From contig DATLNM010000021.1 in NCBI GenBank assembly GCA_035536775.1, positions 1-32,423 of the forward strand: a DNA stretch of 32,423 bases. Direction: 5' to 3'. Below, one piece after another: positions 1 through 8,290 of this stretch (its first letter is position 1; each line of letters starts with the position of its first letter). Made by a program: the position numbers and the translations under genes. This stretch comes from DATLNM01 sp035536775 (GTDB taxonomy: Bacteria > Actinomycetota > CADDZG01 > WHSQ01). Below the pieces are notes generated by a model. That model ran no database searches, was not told where the DNA came from, and saw only the letters and a program-made list of their open reading frames with translations.

Positions 1-1072
1 TCTCGCCCCATGGCGTCCCGTCGGCCCATGCGGCGCGCAGCGTGCCGACGATCCCCCGCGCCTCCTCGGTGAGGTGCGAATAGAGCCGGACCTCCGGCGA
101 TGCCGTACGGCGGTATGCCTCGGAGACTTCGATCACCGGGAAGGCGAAGCTCTCGAGGCACGAGGGATCCGCGCCCCGGAACCCGAACACGCTGCCGTCG
201 GGGTCCCCCGCGACGACGACGCTGCGGGGCTCCCCCATCTCGGGTAGGAGCACCTCGAGCAGGCTCGCCTCGGCACGGTTGGCCTCCTCGAAGTCGTCGA
301 CGAGGATGTGCGGATAGATGTCCTTGAGGTCTTTCCGGAGAGAGGGTTGTTCGCTCAGCAATCTCCGTGCCTCCACAAGGACGCCGGCGAAATCGACGCG
401 GGGCCGACCATCCTCGAACGACGTGGGGTCCTGGAGAGTGGCGAGATAACGACCGAGGAATCCGGCGACCTCGTTCCAATCGTGCTTGTCGCGATCGACC
501 GCGAGTCGCTCGAGATCGACGGGATCGAGCAGGCGCTCCTGCGCTCGAAGCATGAAGTCACGGATCTCGCCGGCGAACGCATTCGAGCCCAGCATGTGAC
601 CGTTGACGGGCCAGTCCTTCGGATCCTCTCTCGCGAGTAGGTCGCGCACCAGCGCCCGCTGGTCGAAGGCCGTCAGAAGAACGGGCTCCTGCCCGAGCCC
701 CACGAACTGATAGCCGAAATCCCCCTCGCGGCCATCGGGGGTCTCGGCGAGCAAGCTCTTGGTCAGAAGAGACCATGCGAATCCGTGGAACGTGAGGACG
801 GCAGGTCCGGCGATCGAGCGCCCCAGGCGCCGCACGAACCGATTCCTGAGGTCTTCGGTCGAGCGGCGATCCTGCACGAGGAACAGGATGGTCTCGGGCT
901 CGGTGCCCGCGACCACTAGCGCAGCCGCCCGCTCGATAAGCGCCGTCGTCTTGCCGGACCCTGCAGGGCCCAGGAGCTTGGTGGTGCCGTAGCCGAAGTC
1001 CACGGCCGCCCTCTGCCCCGTCCTGAGCTCCAACGCCTCGATATCTGTCTGCACAGCTCCCCCCGCCTCCAT
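1..1072 (-). CDS. UvrD/AdnA-like ATP-dependent DNA helicase, N-terminal part (cut by left edge)
   Basis: About 357 residues can be read before the gene leaves the window. Walker A (GPAGSGKTT) lies about 35 residues in, followed by FLVQDRRS (motif Ia region) and LTFHGFAW. A motif II of form ILVDDFEEAN and a motif III of form VAGDPDGSVFGFRGAD follow. This order is that of superfamily 1A helicases. The variant VDD Walker B and the FGFRGA motif recall the actinobacterial AdnA/AdnB repair helicase-nucleases, so a role in double-strand break resection is plausible. The C-terminal helicase half and any nuclease domain lie outside. The ATG at 1072 follows a TACCGT hexamer by 8 nt. A GTG at 1054 preceded by GGAGG is an alternative start. 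Transcription diverges from the M14 peptidase gene. Confidence 0.85.
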   Translation of the reverse strand, partial: MEAGGAVQTDIEALELRTGQRAAVDFGYGTTKLLGPAGSGKTTALIERAAALVVAGTEPETILFLVQDRRSTEDLRNRFVRRLGRSIAGPAVLTFHGFAWSLLTKSLLAETPDGREGDFGYQFVGLGQEPVLLTAFDQRALVRDLLAREDPKDWPVNGHMLGSNAFAGEIRDFMLRAQERLLDPVDLERLAVDRDKHDWNEVAGFLGRYLATLQDPTSFEDGRPRVDFAGVLVEARRLLSEQPSLRKDLKDIYPHILVDDFEEANRAEASLLEVLLPEMGEPRSVVVAGDPDGSVFGFRGADPSCLESFAFPVIEVSEAYRRTASPEVRLYSHLTEEARGIVGTLRAAWADGTPWGE

Positions 1073-1080
1073 CTGCACTG

Positions 1081-1086
1081 ACGGTA
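1081..1086 (-). promoter_or_regulatory. Candidate -10 element of the helicase gene
   Basis: TACCGT on the minus strand ends 8 nt before the ATG at 1072, a spacing compatible with a leaderless transcript. No convincing -35 box is visible. Confidence 0.35.
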
Positions 1087-1091
1087 GCGCA

Positions 1092-1135
1092 GGGGTACGA
1101 CAGAACCGAGCTTGCCCTGCTCACCGGGGTACGAC
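1092..1135. repeat. Pair of 10-bp direct repeats in divergent promoter region
   Basis: GGGGTACGAC occurs at 1092-1101 and again at 1126-1135, a 34-bp centre spacing in the space between the helicase and the M14 peptidase. Such a pair could be an operator for a regulator, but chance cannot be excluded for a 10-mer. Confidence 0.3.
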
Positions 1136-1152
1136 GAGGGCCAAACGGCTTC

Positions 1153-1185
1153 TAGAATCGAGACTCGCGGAAGTCCCGAAGGGAG
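1153..1185 (+). promoter_or_regulatory. -10 hexamer and ribosome binding site of M14 peptidase gene
   Basis: TAGAAT (1153-1158) is a good -10 hexamer. GAAGGGAG (1178-1185) is a strong Shine-Dalgarno sequence 7 nt before the TTG at 1193. This decides the TTG start over an upstream in-frame ATG at 1112. GACTC (1162-1166) can pair with GAGTC (1183-1187), which would partly cover the ribosome binding site. Confidence 0.55.
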
Positions 1186-1192
1186 TCAGTCC

Positions 1193-3475
1193 TTGAAATC
1201 CATCCAAACCTCACTTGTTGCTGCCCTAACCGCGGCCCTGCTCGGTCTCTCGATCGTGCCGGCCGGCGCGACCCCGGTGTGCACCGACGGGTACATGGGA
1301 GGGCCGCCGCTCAGTTCGTGTGGCGGGCGCGTGTTTCCCGAGGTCGAGAACTCCGTCGATTACGTTCAGTACCTGCCGGACCCCGCGACCGGGTTCCGCG
1401 AGTACCAACATGGCCTCGAGTATCTCGAGACGCTCTACCCGCGCTGGATCTCGGTGTTCACGTTGTCCGAGTACTTCGAAGACGAACGCGCCGTAAGCGC
1501 AGGGCCCGACCGGATCCGTTCCTTCGAGGACGGCGACACCGGCGACGGCGGCGAGATCCTCGTCGTCAAGCTCACCGATCACACCGTCAACGACCGCGGC
1601 AAGGAGACGATGCTGTTCTCGCTGTCGGTCCATGGTGACGAGAAGGGCGGCATCGAGGGCGGCGTGCGCGTCGTCGAGGACCTGGCGATGGCCGCGACCT
1701 CCGGCGGGACGATCTCCGACGGTGTCGCGGGCTACCGCTCCACCACAGGCAGGCGCCCCCGCTTCCACGAGTACGAGGTCAAGAGCGTCCTCAAGAAGGA
1801 GGTCGTGTACTTCATCGACTTCAACATCGACGGGTGGATGGCCGGCGACCACTTCACGACGGCGCCCGGTCCCCTCTACACGCGCGGCAACTACATGGGC
1901 ACCGACCTCAACCGTCAGATGCCGACGGTCGGACGTATCAACGCGACGCGCAACCCACTCGAGGAGAGCGAGATGCGCTACGGGCATCGCTTCATGCACC
2001 TCGTCGCCGACGCCGGGAAGCGAGGCCGCATGGCATACGGCGCGGACATCCACGGCGAGTCACAGTCGCGCGCGTGGGCCGACATCATGTATCCGGCCGG
2101 GCAGTTCGACTCCGTAAAGCACCGTCAGTTGATGGCGATCGCCGAGCGCACGAAATCGGCGATCGATCAGTCGCTGTTCATGGGGCTCGTCGACGTCATC
2201 GAAGAGAACACCGGAGGTGACGGGGGTGAAGGGATCGAGGACTACGGCGCACCGCCGAACACGGTCCCGACCAAACCCGCGCGCTGGGGCACCGTCTGGG
2301 ACACGCTCGGCTACACCGACACCGGCTTCATCGGGGATTACCTCGCCGAAGAGCTCGGCGTCACCGGGATGGACTACGAGATCGCCCTGAACCACGCCGA
2401 CGTGCGTGCTCACAGCCGGCCGTGGGCGTATTTCATGCAGGAGAACATGGTGAACACGACGCGCGCGATCGTGAAGACCGCGATGGCGTACGCGCTGTAC
2501 CAGTCGAAGGAGTTCGCCAACTTCAAGATCGACCCGAAAGGCCGCGTCGGATACGTCTTCAACCCGGAGGTCGTCACCGATGCCGACGGCGCCGGCACGC
2601 TGCCGGGGCCTGCTAAGAACGGTGTGAGCGCCAACGGCAAGAAGGTCCGGCAGCGCCACTACCGCGCAACGAACATGGCGTTCTTCAGGGACACCGCGAA
2701 GTACGTCGAAGGCGGACTTACGAAAGTACATCCTGCCGACATCGCGGCTTCGCCCCTGATGCTCGATGCCTTCGACACCGTCGTGCTCGCCGACATCACA
2801 GCCCCGAAAGACGCGCAAGGGCGTGCCTACTCAGCCGACGCGTACTACCGGAACCTGAACGCGTGGGTTCTGCGCGGCGGGAACCTCGTGTTGACCGACC
2901 GTGCGTTGCACGTGCTCGGCAAGATGGGTGTGGTGGGGGCAAGCGACGTGTCGGACATCCTCGTGTATCAGCCGTACGCCAACTTCACGGACTTCACACA
3001 CCCGATGCTGAAGGGGTTGCGCCCCAACGCGCGCCAGCTCTCCGAGGCGACACTCGTCGGCTACGGGATAGGTGACGAAGCGTCGCCGATGACAGTTGTT
3101 GCCACGTCCGCATGGGAGGGTGCCGGCGGAACGGTCGTCGGCACCACAGGCCCCGGCGATGGTGGGAGCGACGACGGCACGTTGACGTCCGTCGGTGAGC
3201 TCGAGCTCGGGCGCGGCAAGATCCGCATCATGGGCGGCGGGCTTCCGATTCCATATGAAGGTGAAGATCACCGCTACGGATTGAAGAACTACTCGTTGAC
3301 GTACTCGGGGCTTTACATCATGGAGAACTCGATGATCCACGATTCCGAAGACCTCGGTCCGTCGGGTCCTCGTGTCAGCCGATCTGACGCGGCGCAGCTC
3401 CCGGGGATGGGCCTAGTGCTACTCCTGCCCTTGGCCGGGGTCGTCGTCCGGCGCGTCCGGAGACGTGTCGCCTAG
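1193..3475 (+). CDS. Exported M14-family zinc carboxypeptidase with C-terminal membrane anchor
   Basis: The product is 760 residues from a TTG start with a good ribosome binding site. Residues 1-27 form a signal peptide (KSIQTS, hydrophobic core, then PAGA). M14 zinc ligands are visible: His147 and Glu150 in VHGDEKGG, and His287 in DIHGES. Glu396 in GMDYEIALNH fits the catalytic base. The middle of the protein (about 510-620) has a Rossmann-like segment with VVLADIT and LRGGNLVLTD, resembling the GATase-like domains attached to some M14 enzymes. The C-terminus is LPGMG followed by a hydrophobic stretch and RRVRRR, a membrane anchor that looks like a sorting signal. It probably trims peptides outside the cell. 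The last 57 bp overlap, antisense, the receiver gene on the other strand. Confidence 0.88.
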   Translation: MKSIQTSLVAALTAALLGLSIVPAGATPVCTDGYMGGPPLSSCGGRVFPEVENSVDYVQYLPDPATGFREYQHGLEYLETLYPRWISVFTLSEYFEDERAVSAGPDRIRSFEDGDTGDGGEILVVKLTDHTVNDRGKETMLFSLSVHGDEKGGIEGGVRVVEDLAMAATSGGTISDGVAGYRSTTGRRPRFHEYEVKSVLKKEVVYFIDFNIDGWMAGDHFTTAPGPLYTRGNYMGTDLNRQMPTVGRINATRNPLEESEMRYGHRFMHLVADAGKRGRMAYGADIHGESQSRAWADIMYPAGQFDSVKHRQLMAIAERTKSAIDQSLFMGLVDVIEENTGGDGGEGIEDYGAPPNTVPTKPARWGTVWDTLGYTDTGFIGDYLAEELGVTGMDYEIALNHADVRAHSRPWAYFMQENMVNTTRAIVKTAMAYALYQSKEFANFKIDPKGRVGYVFNPEVVTDADGAGTLPGPAKNGVSANGKKVRQRHYRATNMAFFRDTAKYVEGGLTKVHPADIAASPLMLDAFDTVVLADITAPKDAQGRAYSADAYYRNLNAWVLRGGNLVLTDRALHVLGKMGVVGASDVSDILVYQPYANFTDFTHPMLKGLRPNARQLSEATLVGYGIGDEASPMTVVATSAWEGAGGTVVGTTGPGDGGSDDGTLTSVGELELGRGKIRIMGGGLPIPYEGEDHRYGLKNYSLTYSGLYIMENSMIHDSEDLGPSGPRVSRSDAAQLPGMGLVLLLPLAGVVVRRVRRRVA

Positions 3476-3838
3476 GTAGGGGTCTAGCTCGCGCAATATC
3501 TGGGCGCGCGAGAACGGCTTCGACACGAACCCGTCGGCTCCGGCCGCCATCGCTTCGTGGCGGCGGCTCTCGTGCACGCTGAAGACGACGACGGGAACAG
3601 TTTCGAGCGACGGTTGTCCACGCAGCTCCGGAAGGACGTCGATGCCGTCCTCGTCAAGCAGGTTGAGGTCGAGGAGGATCAGGTCAGGCGTGCCGGACCC
3701 GGCGATCTGGAGCGCGTCGGACTTGTTCGCCGCATGGACGACATCGACGGAACTGCCCAGGGTCATCGCCACCAAGCCCTGCATCGAGTCCTCGTCATCG
3801 ATCAGAAGCACTCGCTTCTGTTTGCGCTTACGCGTCAC
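3419..3838 (-). CDS. Stand-alone response regulator receiver protein
   Basis: The product is 139 residues consisting of one CheY-like receiver and no output domain. The acidic pocket is Asp14-Asp15, the phosphoacceptor is Asp57 in LILLDLNLLDEDG, the switch Ser is in VVVFSVHES, and the conserved Lys is in VSKPFS. The tail is acidic (SPDAPDDDPGQGQE) and is encoded opposite the membrane anchor of the M14 peptidase. The GTG start overlaps the stop of the preceding receiver gene as GTGA, so translation is probably coupled. It is the last gene of the HD-GYP/kinase operon and most likely takes phosphate from that kinase. Confidence 0.9.
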   Translation of the reverse strand: MTRKRKQKRVLLIDDEDSMQGLVAMTLGSSVDVVHAANKSDALQIAGSGTPDLILLDLNLLDEDGIDVLPELRGQPSLETVPVVVFSVHESRRHEAMAAGADGFVSKPFSRAQILRELDPYLGDTSPDAPDDDPGQGQE

Positions 3839-4203
3839 GGCGCGCCGAGGACCTCGTCGACCTTGGAGAGGAGAGCCACCGGCGAGAACGGCTTCGTGAA
3901 GTAATCGTCGGCCTGGACCTCCGCGGCCTTGGCCTGATCCGCTTTTTGAGTTCGGGCCGTGAGCAGGACGACCGCGATGTGCGATGTCGCTGCATCACCC
4001 TTCAGTGCCTTGCACACTTCGAACCCGTCGAGCTCGGGCATGGTGACGTCGAGCAGCACAAGCTGGGGTAGCTCACTTCGAGCTAGACGCAGGGCCTCCT
4101 CACCGTCGGAGGCTTCCAGGATCTCGTAGTCATCGCTTTCGAGGGTCATCCGGACGAGAGCGCGCACGCCCTCCTCGTCGTCGGCGATGAGCAGCTTCCT
4201 CAT
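3835..4203 (-). CDS. Stand-alone response regulator receiver protein
   Basis: The product is 122 residues, the length of a single CheY-like domain. It has Asp8-Asp9, phosphoacceptor Asp52 in LVLLDVTMPELDG, the switch Thr in VVLLTART, and the conserved Lys in FTKPFS. There is no DNA-binding or enzymatic output domain, so it acts through protein contact or as a phosphate relay. The start overlaps the kinase stop as ATGA and a GGGAGAG ribosome binding site lies just upstream. It shares only general receiver features with its neighbour at 3419-3838, so the two are not a recent duplication. Confidence 0.92.
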   Translation of the reverse strand: MRKLLIADDEEGVRALVRMTLESDDYEILEASDGEEALRLARSELPQLVLLDVTMPELDGFEVCKALKGDAATSHIAVVLLTARTQKADQAKAAEVQADDYFTKPFSPVALLSKVDEVLGAP

Positions 4204-6272
4204 ATCTCTCCCATGCTCACGGGCAGTGCGAAGGAAAAGACACTTCCACCGCCCTCCCCCGGCTCGTGCCAGAGCTGCCCCCCCTGGGCTTCCACGAGAC
4301 CTTTCGTGATGTACAGCCCGAGCCCCGTACCGCCTCGCTTGCGGACCTCTGGCCGATCCACCCTGAAGAACTTTTGAAAGATGCGCTTCCGGTCCTCCTC
4401 GCTGAAACCTATACCGCGGTCGCGCACCGAAACGACGACCGAAGAGCCATCGCGCTCGGCTGAGATCGTGACGATACTGTCGTCCGGCGAGTACTTGAGC
4501 GCGTTCGATACGAGGTTCGTGACGATCTGAACGACCTTGTCGTACTCGCTATGCACTGCCAACGCCTCGTCGATCTGTACCTCCATGCGCGCCGACTGCC
4601 GCGGGAACAGCGCGAGGGTTTCGGCCACCGCGTCACGCAGATTCACCTGCTGGAGATGGACCCGAAGGCGTCCCGATTCGATGCGGGAGACGGAGAGGAG
4701 GTCCTCGATCAAGCGGGACAATCTGAGCGCCGAATTATGGATCTGCTCCACTGCCTCGCGCGACTGGTCCTGGTTCAAGCTCTCCTTCATGAGCAGCTCC
4801 GAGAACCCCTGGATCATCGTCAGCGGGGTGCGGAGCTCATGCGACACGGTCGACACGAGTGACGACTTCAACTCGTCGATCTCGCGGTCGACCGAGCTGT
4901 CCCTGATGACCTCAACCGCGCCCATGACCTCCTTGTTGGCATCGACTATCGGAGCCGCGGTGACATTCACGGGAACGCGTCGGCCGTCGCGCCTCTCGAA
5001 GAAAAGGTCGTATCCCCGGCTGTGCACGACTTCGCCGCTGAGCAACGCCGTCGTGATGAAACGATCGCCCCTCGGGACCGCCCCCCCGTCGGAGTCGAAC
5101 GCGGGGACCACATCCCAGAACGGGCGGCCCACGAGCTCGCCGCCGGACATGCCGAGCAACTCCTCGAGAGCCGGGTTGACCGCAGTAACGGTTCCGTAGG
5201 GATCGGTGATAACAACGCCCGAGGCCATGCTGGCAAGGATCGCTGCCGACTTGTTGCGCTCGTGAGCGAGTCGCCTCAGAGCCATGACGAAGACGATCAA
5301 CCCCAGGATCAGAACGACCCCGAAGACCCCCGCCGTGAGGTACACACCGAACTGGATCTCTCTGATGCCACTCAGCGCGCGCGTCGCGGGAACCGAGACG
5401 CGGACCGTCCATCCGATGCTCGGCACAGCGGCGTACCCGTAGAGGACGCCATCTCTCGTAGCTGCACCGCTTCCCCCGGCGAGAGCGCGCTGCACAAGCT
5501 CGTCGTCAAGCTTCTCGAGGGTCGGGACCCCCTCTGGCGCAGCCACAACAACGCCCCGCTGATCGGTGACAACAAGGCTGGTCCCATATGCAGTCTCGAA
5601 CCTGCTGACGAATGTCTTGATCGTCGTCAGGTCGTACGCGCCTCCAAGCACGCCGATGATGCGACGCGAGCCACCCCGTTGCGCCGAAGAGCGAACGGGG
5701 GCGGCTGCGACGACGACCGAGGGTCGTCCGGCGGCCGCGCCTTCGAACGCCTCCGAGACGTAGCGAGACCGTAACGACATCACCCCGCGGTACCAGTCTC
5801 GGAAGCTGAAGTCCTCCCCCTCGAGCGCGGGAGTCAATGGGAGAAGCGTCACCACCTGTCCCGCGCGATCGGTGAGGAAGACGACGCTCAGGCCACCTCC
5901 AAGGCTCCGAAGCTCCCGGAGGTGGAGGAGGATCTCGGCACGATCGATCCGACGGCGCGACATCGATCTGATGAGAGACGGCCGGCCAGCGAACGATTCA
6001 ACGACATGAGCGAGCCCCTCCATGCGCTCGCCCACCGCGACTGCGCTGACCTCCGCGGTCGACGCCAGCCTCCCCTCGATCTCATGCTCGAGGGCCTCCG
6101 ACGACAGCCGAACGCTTTCATAGGTGAGCATCGCCAGAGGCCCCAGCGTCGTCAGCGTCATAAGCGCGACCAACGGAACGACTGGAAGAGCAGAGGGATC
6201 ACGGATCAGCGCCCTGGCCCGTCGGATGCGACTGCCTAAGGAGTCGGGAGTTCCTTTGGCCGCGTCACTCAT
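4200..6272 (-). CDS. Membrane sensor histidine kinase (dCache-PAS-HisKA-HATPase)
   Basis: The product is 690 residues. A first membrane segment (about 29-51) and a second (about 308-332) enclose an extracytoplasmic region of about 255 residues that looks like a dCache sensor, including FSFRDWYRG. There is no clear HAMP domain; a PAS domain follows directly (about 340-460). The H box is VSHELRTP with phosphorylated His478. The N box (NLVSNALKYS), G1 (DRGIGF) and G2 (GGTGLGLYI) are intact, so the kinase should be active. Cache domains usually bind small molecules such as amino acids or carboxylates. The ATG overlaps the HD-GYP stop by 8 bp and the stop overlaps the first receiver by 4 bp, so all four genes form one operon. 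Confidence 0.93.
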   Translation of the reverse strand: MSDAAKGTPDSLGSRIRRARALIRDPSALPVVPLVALMTLTTLGPLAMLTYESVRLSSEALEHEIEGRLASTAEVSAVAVGERMEGLAHVVESFAGRPSLIRSMSRRRIDRAEILLHLRELRSLGGGLSVVFLTDRAGQVVTLLPLTPALEGEDFSFRDWYRGVMSLRSRYVSEAFEGAAAGRPSVVVAAAPVRSSAQRGGSRRIIGVLGGAYDLTTIKTFVSRFETAYGTSLVVTDQRGVVVAAPEGVPTLEKLDDELVQRALAGGSGAATRDGVLYGYAAVPSIGWTVRVSVPATRALSGIREIQFGVYLTAGVFGVVLILGLIVFVMALRRLAHERNKSAAILASMASGVVITDPYGTVTAVNPALEELLGMSGGELVGRPFWDVVPAFDSDGGAVPRGDRFITTALLSGEVVHSRGYDLFFERRDGRRVPVNVTAAPIVDANKEVMGAVEVIRDSSVDREIDELKSSLVSTVSHELRTPLTMIQGFSELLMKESLNQDQSREAVEQIHNSALRLSRLIEDLLSVSRIESGRLRVHLQQVNLRDAVAETLALFPRQSARMEVQIDEALAVHSEYDKVVQIVTNLVSNALKYSPDDSIVTISAERDGSSVVVSVRDRGIGFSEEDRKRIFQKFFRVDRPEVRKRGGTGLGLYITKGLVEAQGGQLWHEPGEGGGSVFSFALPVSMGEI

Positions 6273-7377
6273 CTACTGCCAGCAACGACTCATCCCTAGT
6301 TCGGGCGATGGCTTCGATCTCGTCATGAGGCAACGACAGGAAGGCCTCCACGGCATCCCCCCAGAACTGTGTACCAGAGCCCTTCTCGAGCTCGCGGAAC
6401 GCCTCTTCAACCGAGATCGCAGCGCGGTAGGGACGGTCCGACGTCATCGCGTCGAACGAGTCGGCGACGGGAAACAAACGTGCTCCGAGAGGGATGAGGT
6501 CGCCTCCCAAGCCCAACGGATAGCCCTTGCCGTCCCAACGCTCGTGGTGAGCGAGCACGATCTCGCGCGCCTGGGACAGGAACGGGATGTTCTGCAGGAT
6601 GCGGAAGCCGATCTCGACATGCGTGCGCATGATCTGCCACTCGATGTCGTCGAGGGACCCGGTTTTCTTGAGGATAGCGTCCGGAATAGCTAGCTTCCCG
6701 ATGTCGTGCAGGAGGAAGCCTTCCTCGTAGTGGCGCTCCGGGGTCTCTTCACCGGTGATGACCTTGACCATCGCGAGCCCGTAACGAGTGACACGGACCA
6801 GATGCCCGAGCGTGTACTCATCCTTAGCTTCGACCGCGGCCGACATCCCCTTGACGGTGGCGAGGTAGGTCTCCTCGAGCTCGCGGAGGGCCGCGGCCAG
6901 TTGGTTGGCGCGTTCTTTCTCAGCCTTGAATGTGGAGCGGATGTCACGCGCATATGCCTCGAGCTGGGTCTGGGCGCGCCGTGCATCATCCTGCGACGCT
7001 CTGGCCTGGTTCAGGGCCTCGGCGCGCCCCAACCCCAGCGCGAGCTGGCCCGCGAGGAGCGAAGCCATCACCGCTGCCGGCTGCCCGAAGGGCTGCGCGC
7101 CGAGCGGGCTCCTGAGGACGATGTGCCCCAACTTGTCGGCGCCCGAGGTCAATGGGACCTGAAGGACATGCTGCTTGGACGCGGGCGTGCCGACGTGGCC
7201 TTCGCTGGTCGAGAAGACCGGCTCTGTCTCGCCTGCAAGATAGATCGCAACATCCTCGGCACCTATCAGCCCCCGCAACGAGTCAGCGGTCGACGCGAGC
7301 AGATCAGAGGGGCCGTGCAGGGAAGCATCGAGCATCGAGGAGTTGGCTTCCTCGACGGCACGAAGCGATGGGTCCAC
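6265..7377 (-). CDS. GAF/coiled-coil HD-GYP phosphodiesterase (probable c-di-GMP hydrolase)
   Basis: The product is 370 residues from a GTG start. The N-terminal 120 residues look like a GAF-type sensor domain. A helical coiled-coil stretch (about 125-185) leads into an HD-GYP domain. The metal-binding HD pair is His224-Asp225 in LLHDIGKLAIPD, followed by HHERWDGKGYP with the diagnostic Gly285-Tyr286-Pro287. HD-GYP enzymes hydrolyse cyclic di-GMP, so this gene links the neighbouring kinase and receivers to second-messenger turnover. A TAGTCT hexamer ends 6 nt before the GTG, inside the end of the upstream gene, so the operon may have its own leaderless promoter. An alternative ATG lies 14 codons downstream. 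Confidence 0.9.
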   Translation of the reverse strand: MDPSLRAVEEANSSMLDASLHGPSDLLASTADSLRGLIGAEDVAIYLAGETEPVFSTSEGHVGTPASKQHVLQVPLTSGADKLGHIVLRSPLGAQPFGQPAAVMASLLAGQLALGLGRAEALNQARASQDDARRAQTQLEAYARDIRSTFKAEKERANQLAAALRELEETYLATVKGMSAAVEAKDEYTLGHLVRVTRYGLAMVKVITGEETPERHYEEGFLLHDIGKLAIPDAILKKTGSLDDIEWQIMRTHVEIGFRILQNIPFLSQAREIVLAHHERWDGKGYPLGLGGDLIPLGARLFPVADSFDAMTSDRPYRAAISVEEAFRELEKGSGTQFWGDAVEAFLSLPHDEIEAIARTRDESLLAVDE

Positions 7378-7379
7378 CG

Positions 7380-8237
7380 TCAGAGACTATCGGCCTCAAA
7401 CGTGTCGCACGCGTTCGGGTCACCATCTTCGTAGCCCGCGGAGAACCACCGCATACGCATCTCCGACGAGCCGTGGGTCCAGCTTTCCGGATCGATGCGA
7501 CCGGTCGCCTTCTCCTGGATACGGTCATCGCCGACCGCCGCAGCCGCATCGAGCCCTTCTTGGAGGTCGCCCCTTTGCAGCAGGTCACGTTCGTAGGTCG
7601 TGAACGCCCACACGCCGGCGAAGCAATCCGCCTGCAGCTCGAGCCGTACCGAGAGATCGTTGGCGACGCTCGGGTCCTCCGCCGAACGCGCCCGCACCTC
7701 CTCGTTGATACCGAGGAGGTTCTGTACATGGTGAGCGACCTCGTGCGCTAGGACATAGGCCTGCGCGAAGTCGCCCGGCGCGCCGAACTGACGCTTCAGC
7801 TCGCGGAAGAACTCGAGATCGAGGTAGATGTTCTCGTCGGGCGGACAGTAGTGAGGGCCGATGTCCGACGTCGCCCCACCGCACTGGGAGTTGGTCGAAC
7901 CGGTGAACAACACGAGCTTGGCACGTCGGTACTCGATGTCGGCCTGACGGAAGGTGTCCTCCCAGAAGTTCTGTACGTCGTCCAGCACGAACGACATGAA
8001 GTCGACGAGCTTCTCGTCCTCGGCGCTCGGCGGAGCCCCCTGAGCCGCCTCGGGCGCGCCGCCGAGGTCGTCGAGTCCGCCGCCAATGTCACCGCCACCT
8101 CCGAGGAGGTTGACGAGGACGACGACCACGAGCACCGGCAGGCTCAGGCCGCCGGCGATCGCACCCCCGCGGCCGAGCCCGGACCGTCCACGACGGTCGA
8201 CCAGATCGCCGCTACGAGGGCCCCGTTTCCAACGCAT
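7380..8237 (-). CDS. Membrane-anchored neutral zinc metallopeptidase (YpfJ-like)
   Basis: The product is 285 residues. It begins MRWKRGPRSGDLVDRRG, the usual start of the YpfJ-type putative neutral zinc metallopeptidase family (Zn_peptidase_2). A basic N-terminus, one membrane segment (about 26-46) and a Gly-rich linker precede the catalytic domain. The zinc motif HEVAHH is at 165-170 and a probable third ligand is Glu200 in RLELQADCFAGVW. The domain probably faces the outside. The natural substrate of this family is not known. An AGAAAGG ribosome binding site lies just upstream of the ATG. Only 2 bp separate its stop from the HD-GYP start, so read-through into that operon is possible. Confidence 0.9.
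   Translation of the reverse strand: MRWKRGPRSGDLVDRRGRSGLGRGGAIAGGLSLPVLVVVVLVNLLGGGGDIGGGLDDLGGAPEAAQGAPPSAEDEKLVDFMSFVLDDVQNFWEDTFRQADIEYRRAKLVLFTGSTNSQCGGATSDIGPHYCPPDENIYLDLEFFRELKRQFGAPGDFAQAYVLAHEVAHHVQNLLGINEEVRARSAEDPSVANDLSVRLELQADCFAGVWAFTTYERDLLQRGDLQEGLDAAAAVGDDRIQEKATGRIDPESWTHGSSEMRMRWFSAGYEDGDPNACDTFEADSL
7384..7389 (-). promoter_or_regulatory. Candidate leaderless -10 element of the HD-GYP operon
   Basis: TAGTCT on the minus strand ends 6 nt before the GTG at 7377. It sits within the last codons of the metallopeptidase gene, so the signalling operon may be transcribed separately from that gene. Confidence 0.4.
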
Positions 8238-8278
8238 AGGGCCTTTCTTATCCCACGCCTGAAGGAATCAAGCAGCGC

Positions 8279-8284
8279 AGGTGG
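8279..8284 (+). promoter_or_regulatory. Ribosome binding site deciding a TTG start
   Basis: AGGTGG is 6 nt upstream of the TTG at 8291 but 15 nt from the ATG at 8300. The spacing favours TTG as the start of the DUF4395 gene. Confidence 0.5.
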
Positions 8285-8290
8285 TACTCT

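Noticed and set aside
558..1124. 188-residue minus-strand open frame at the left edge
   Set aside because: It is a shifted frame of the helicase gene; the correct frame reads through with Walker A and motifs II and III.
1226..2818. Long open frames on the minus strand under the M14 peptidase (275 and 252 residues)
   Set aside because: They are antisense frames in GC-rich DNA; the plus-strand protein has a complete set of family motifs and these have none.
5022..5774. 250-residue plus-strand open frame opposite the kinase sensor region
   Set aside because: No motif or ribosome binding site, and the kinase reading is continuous across it.
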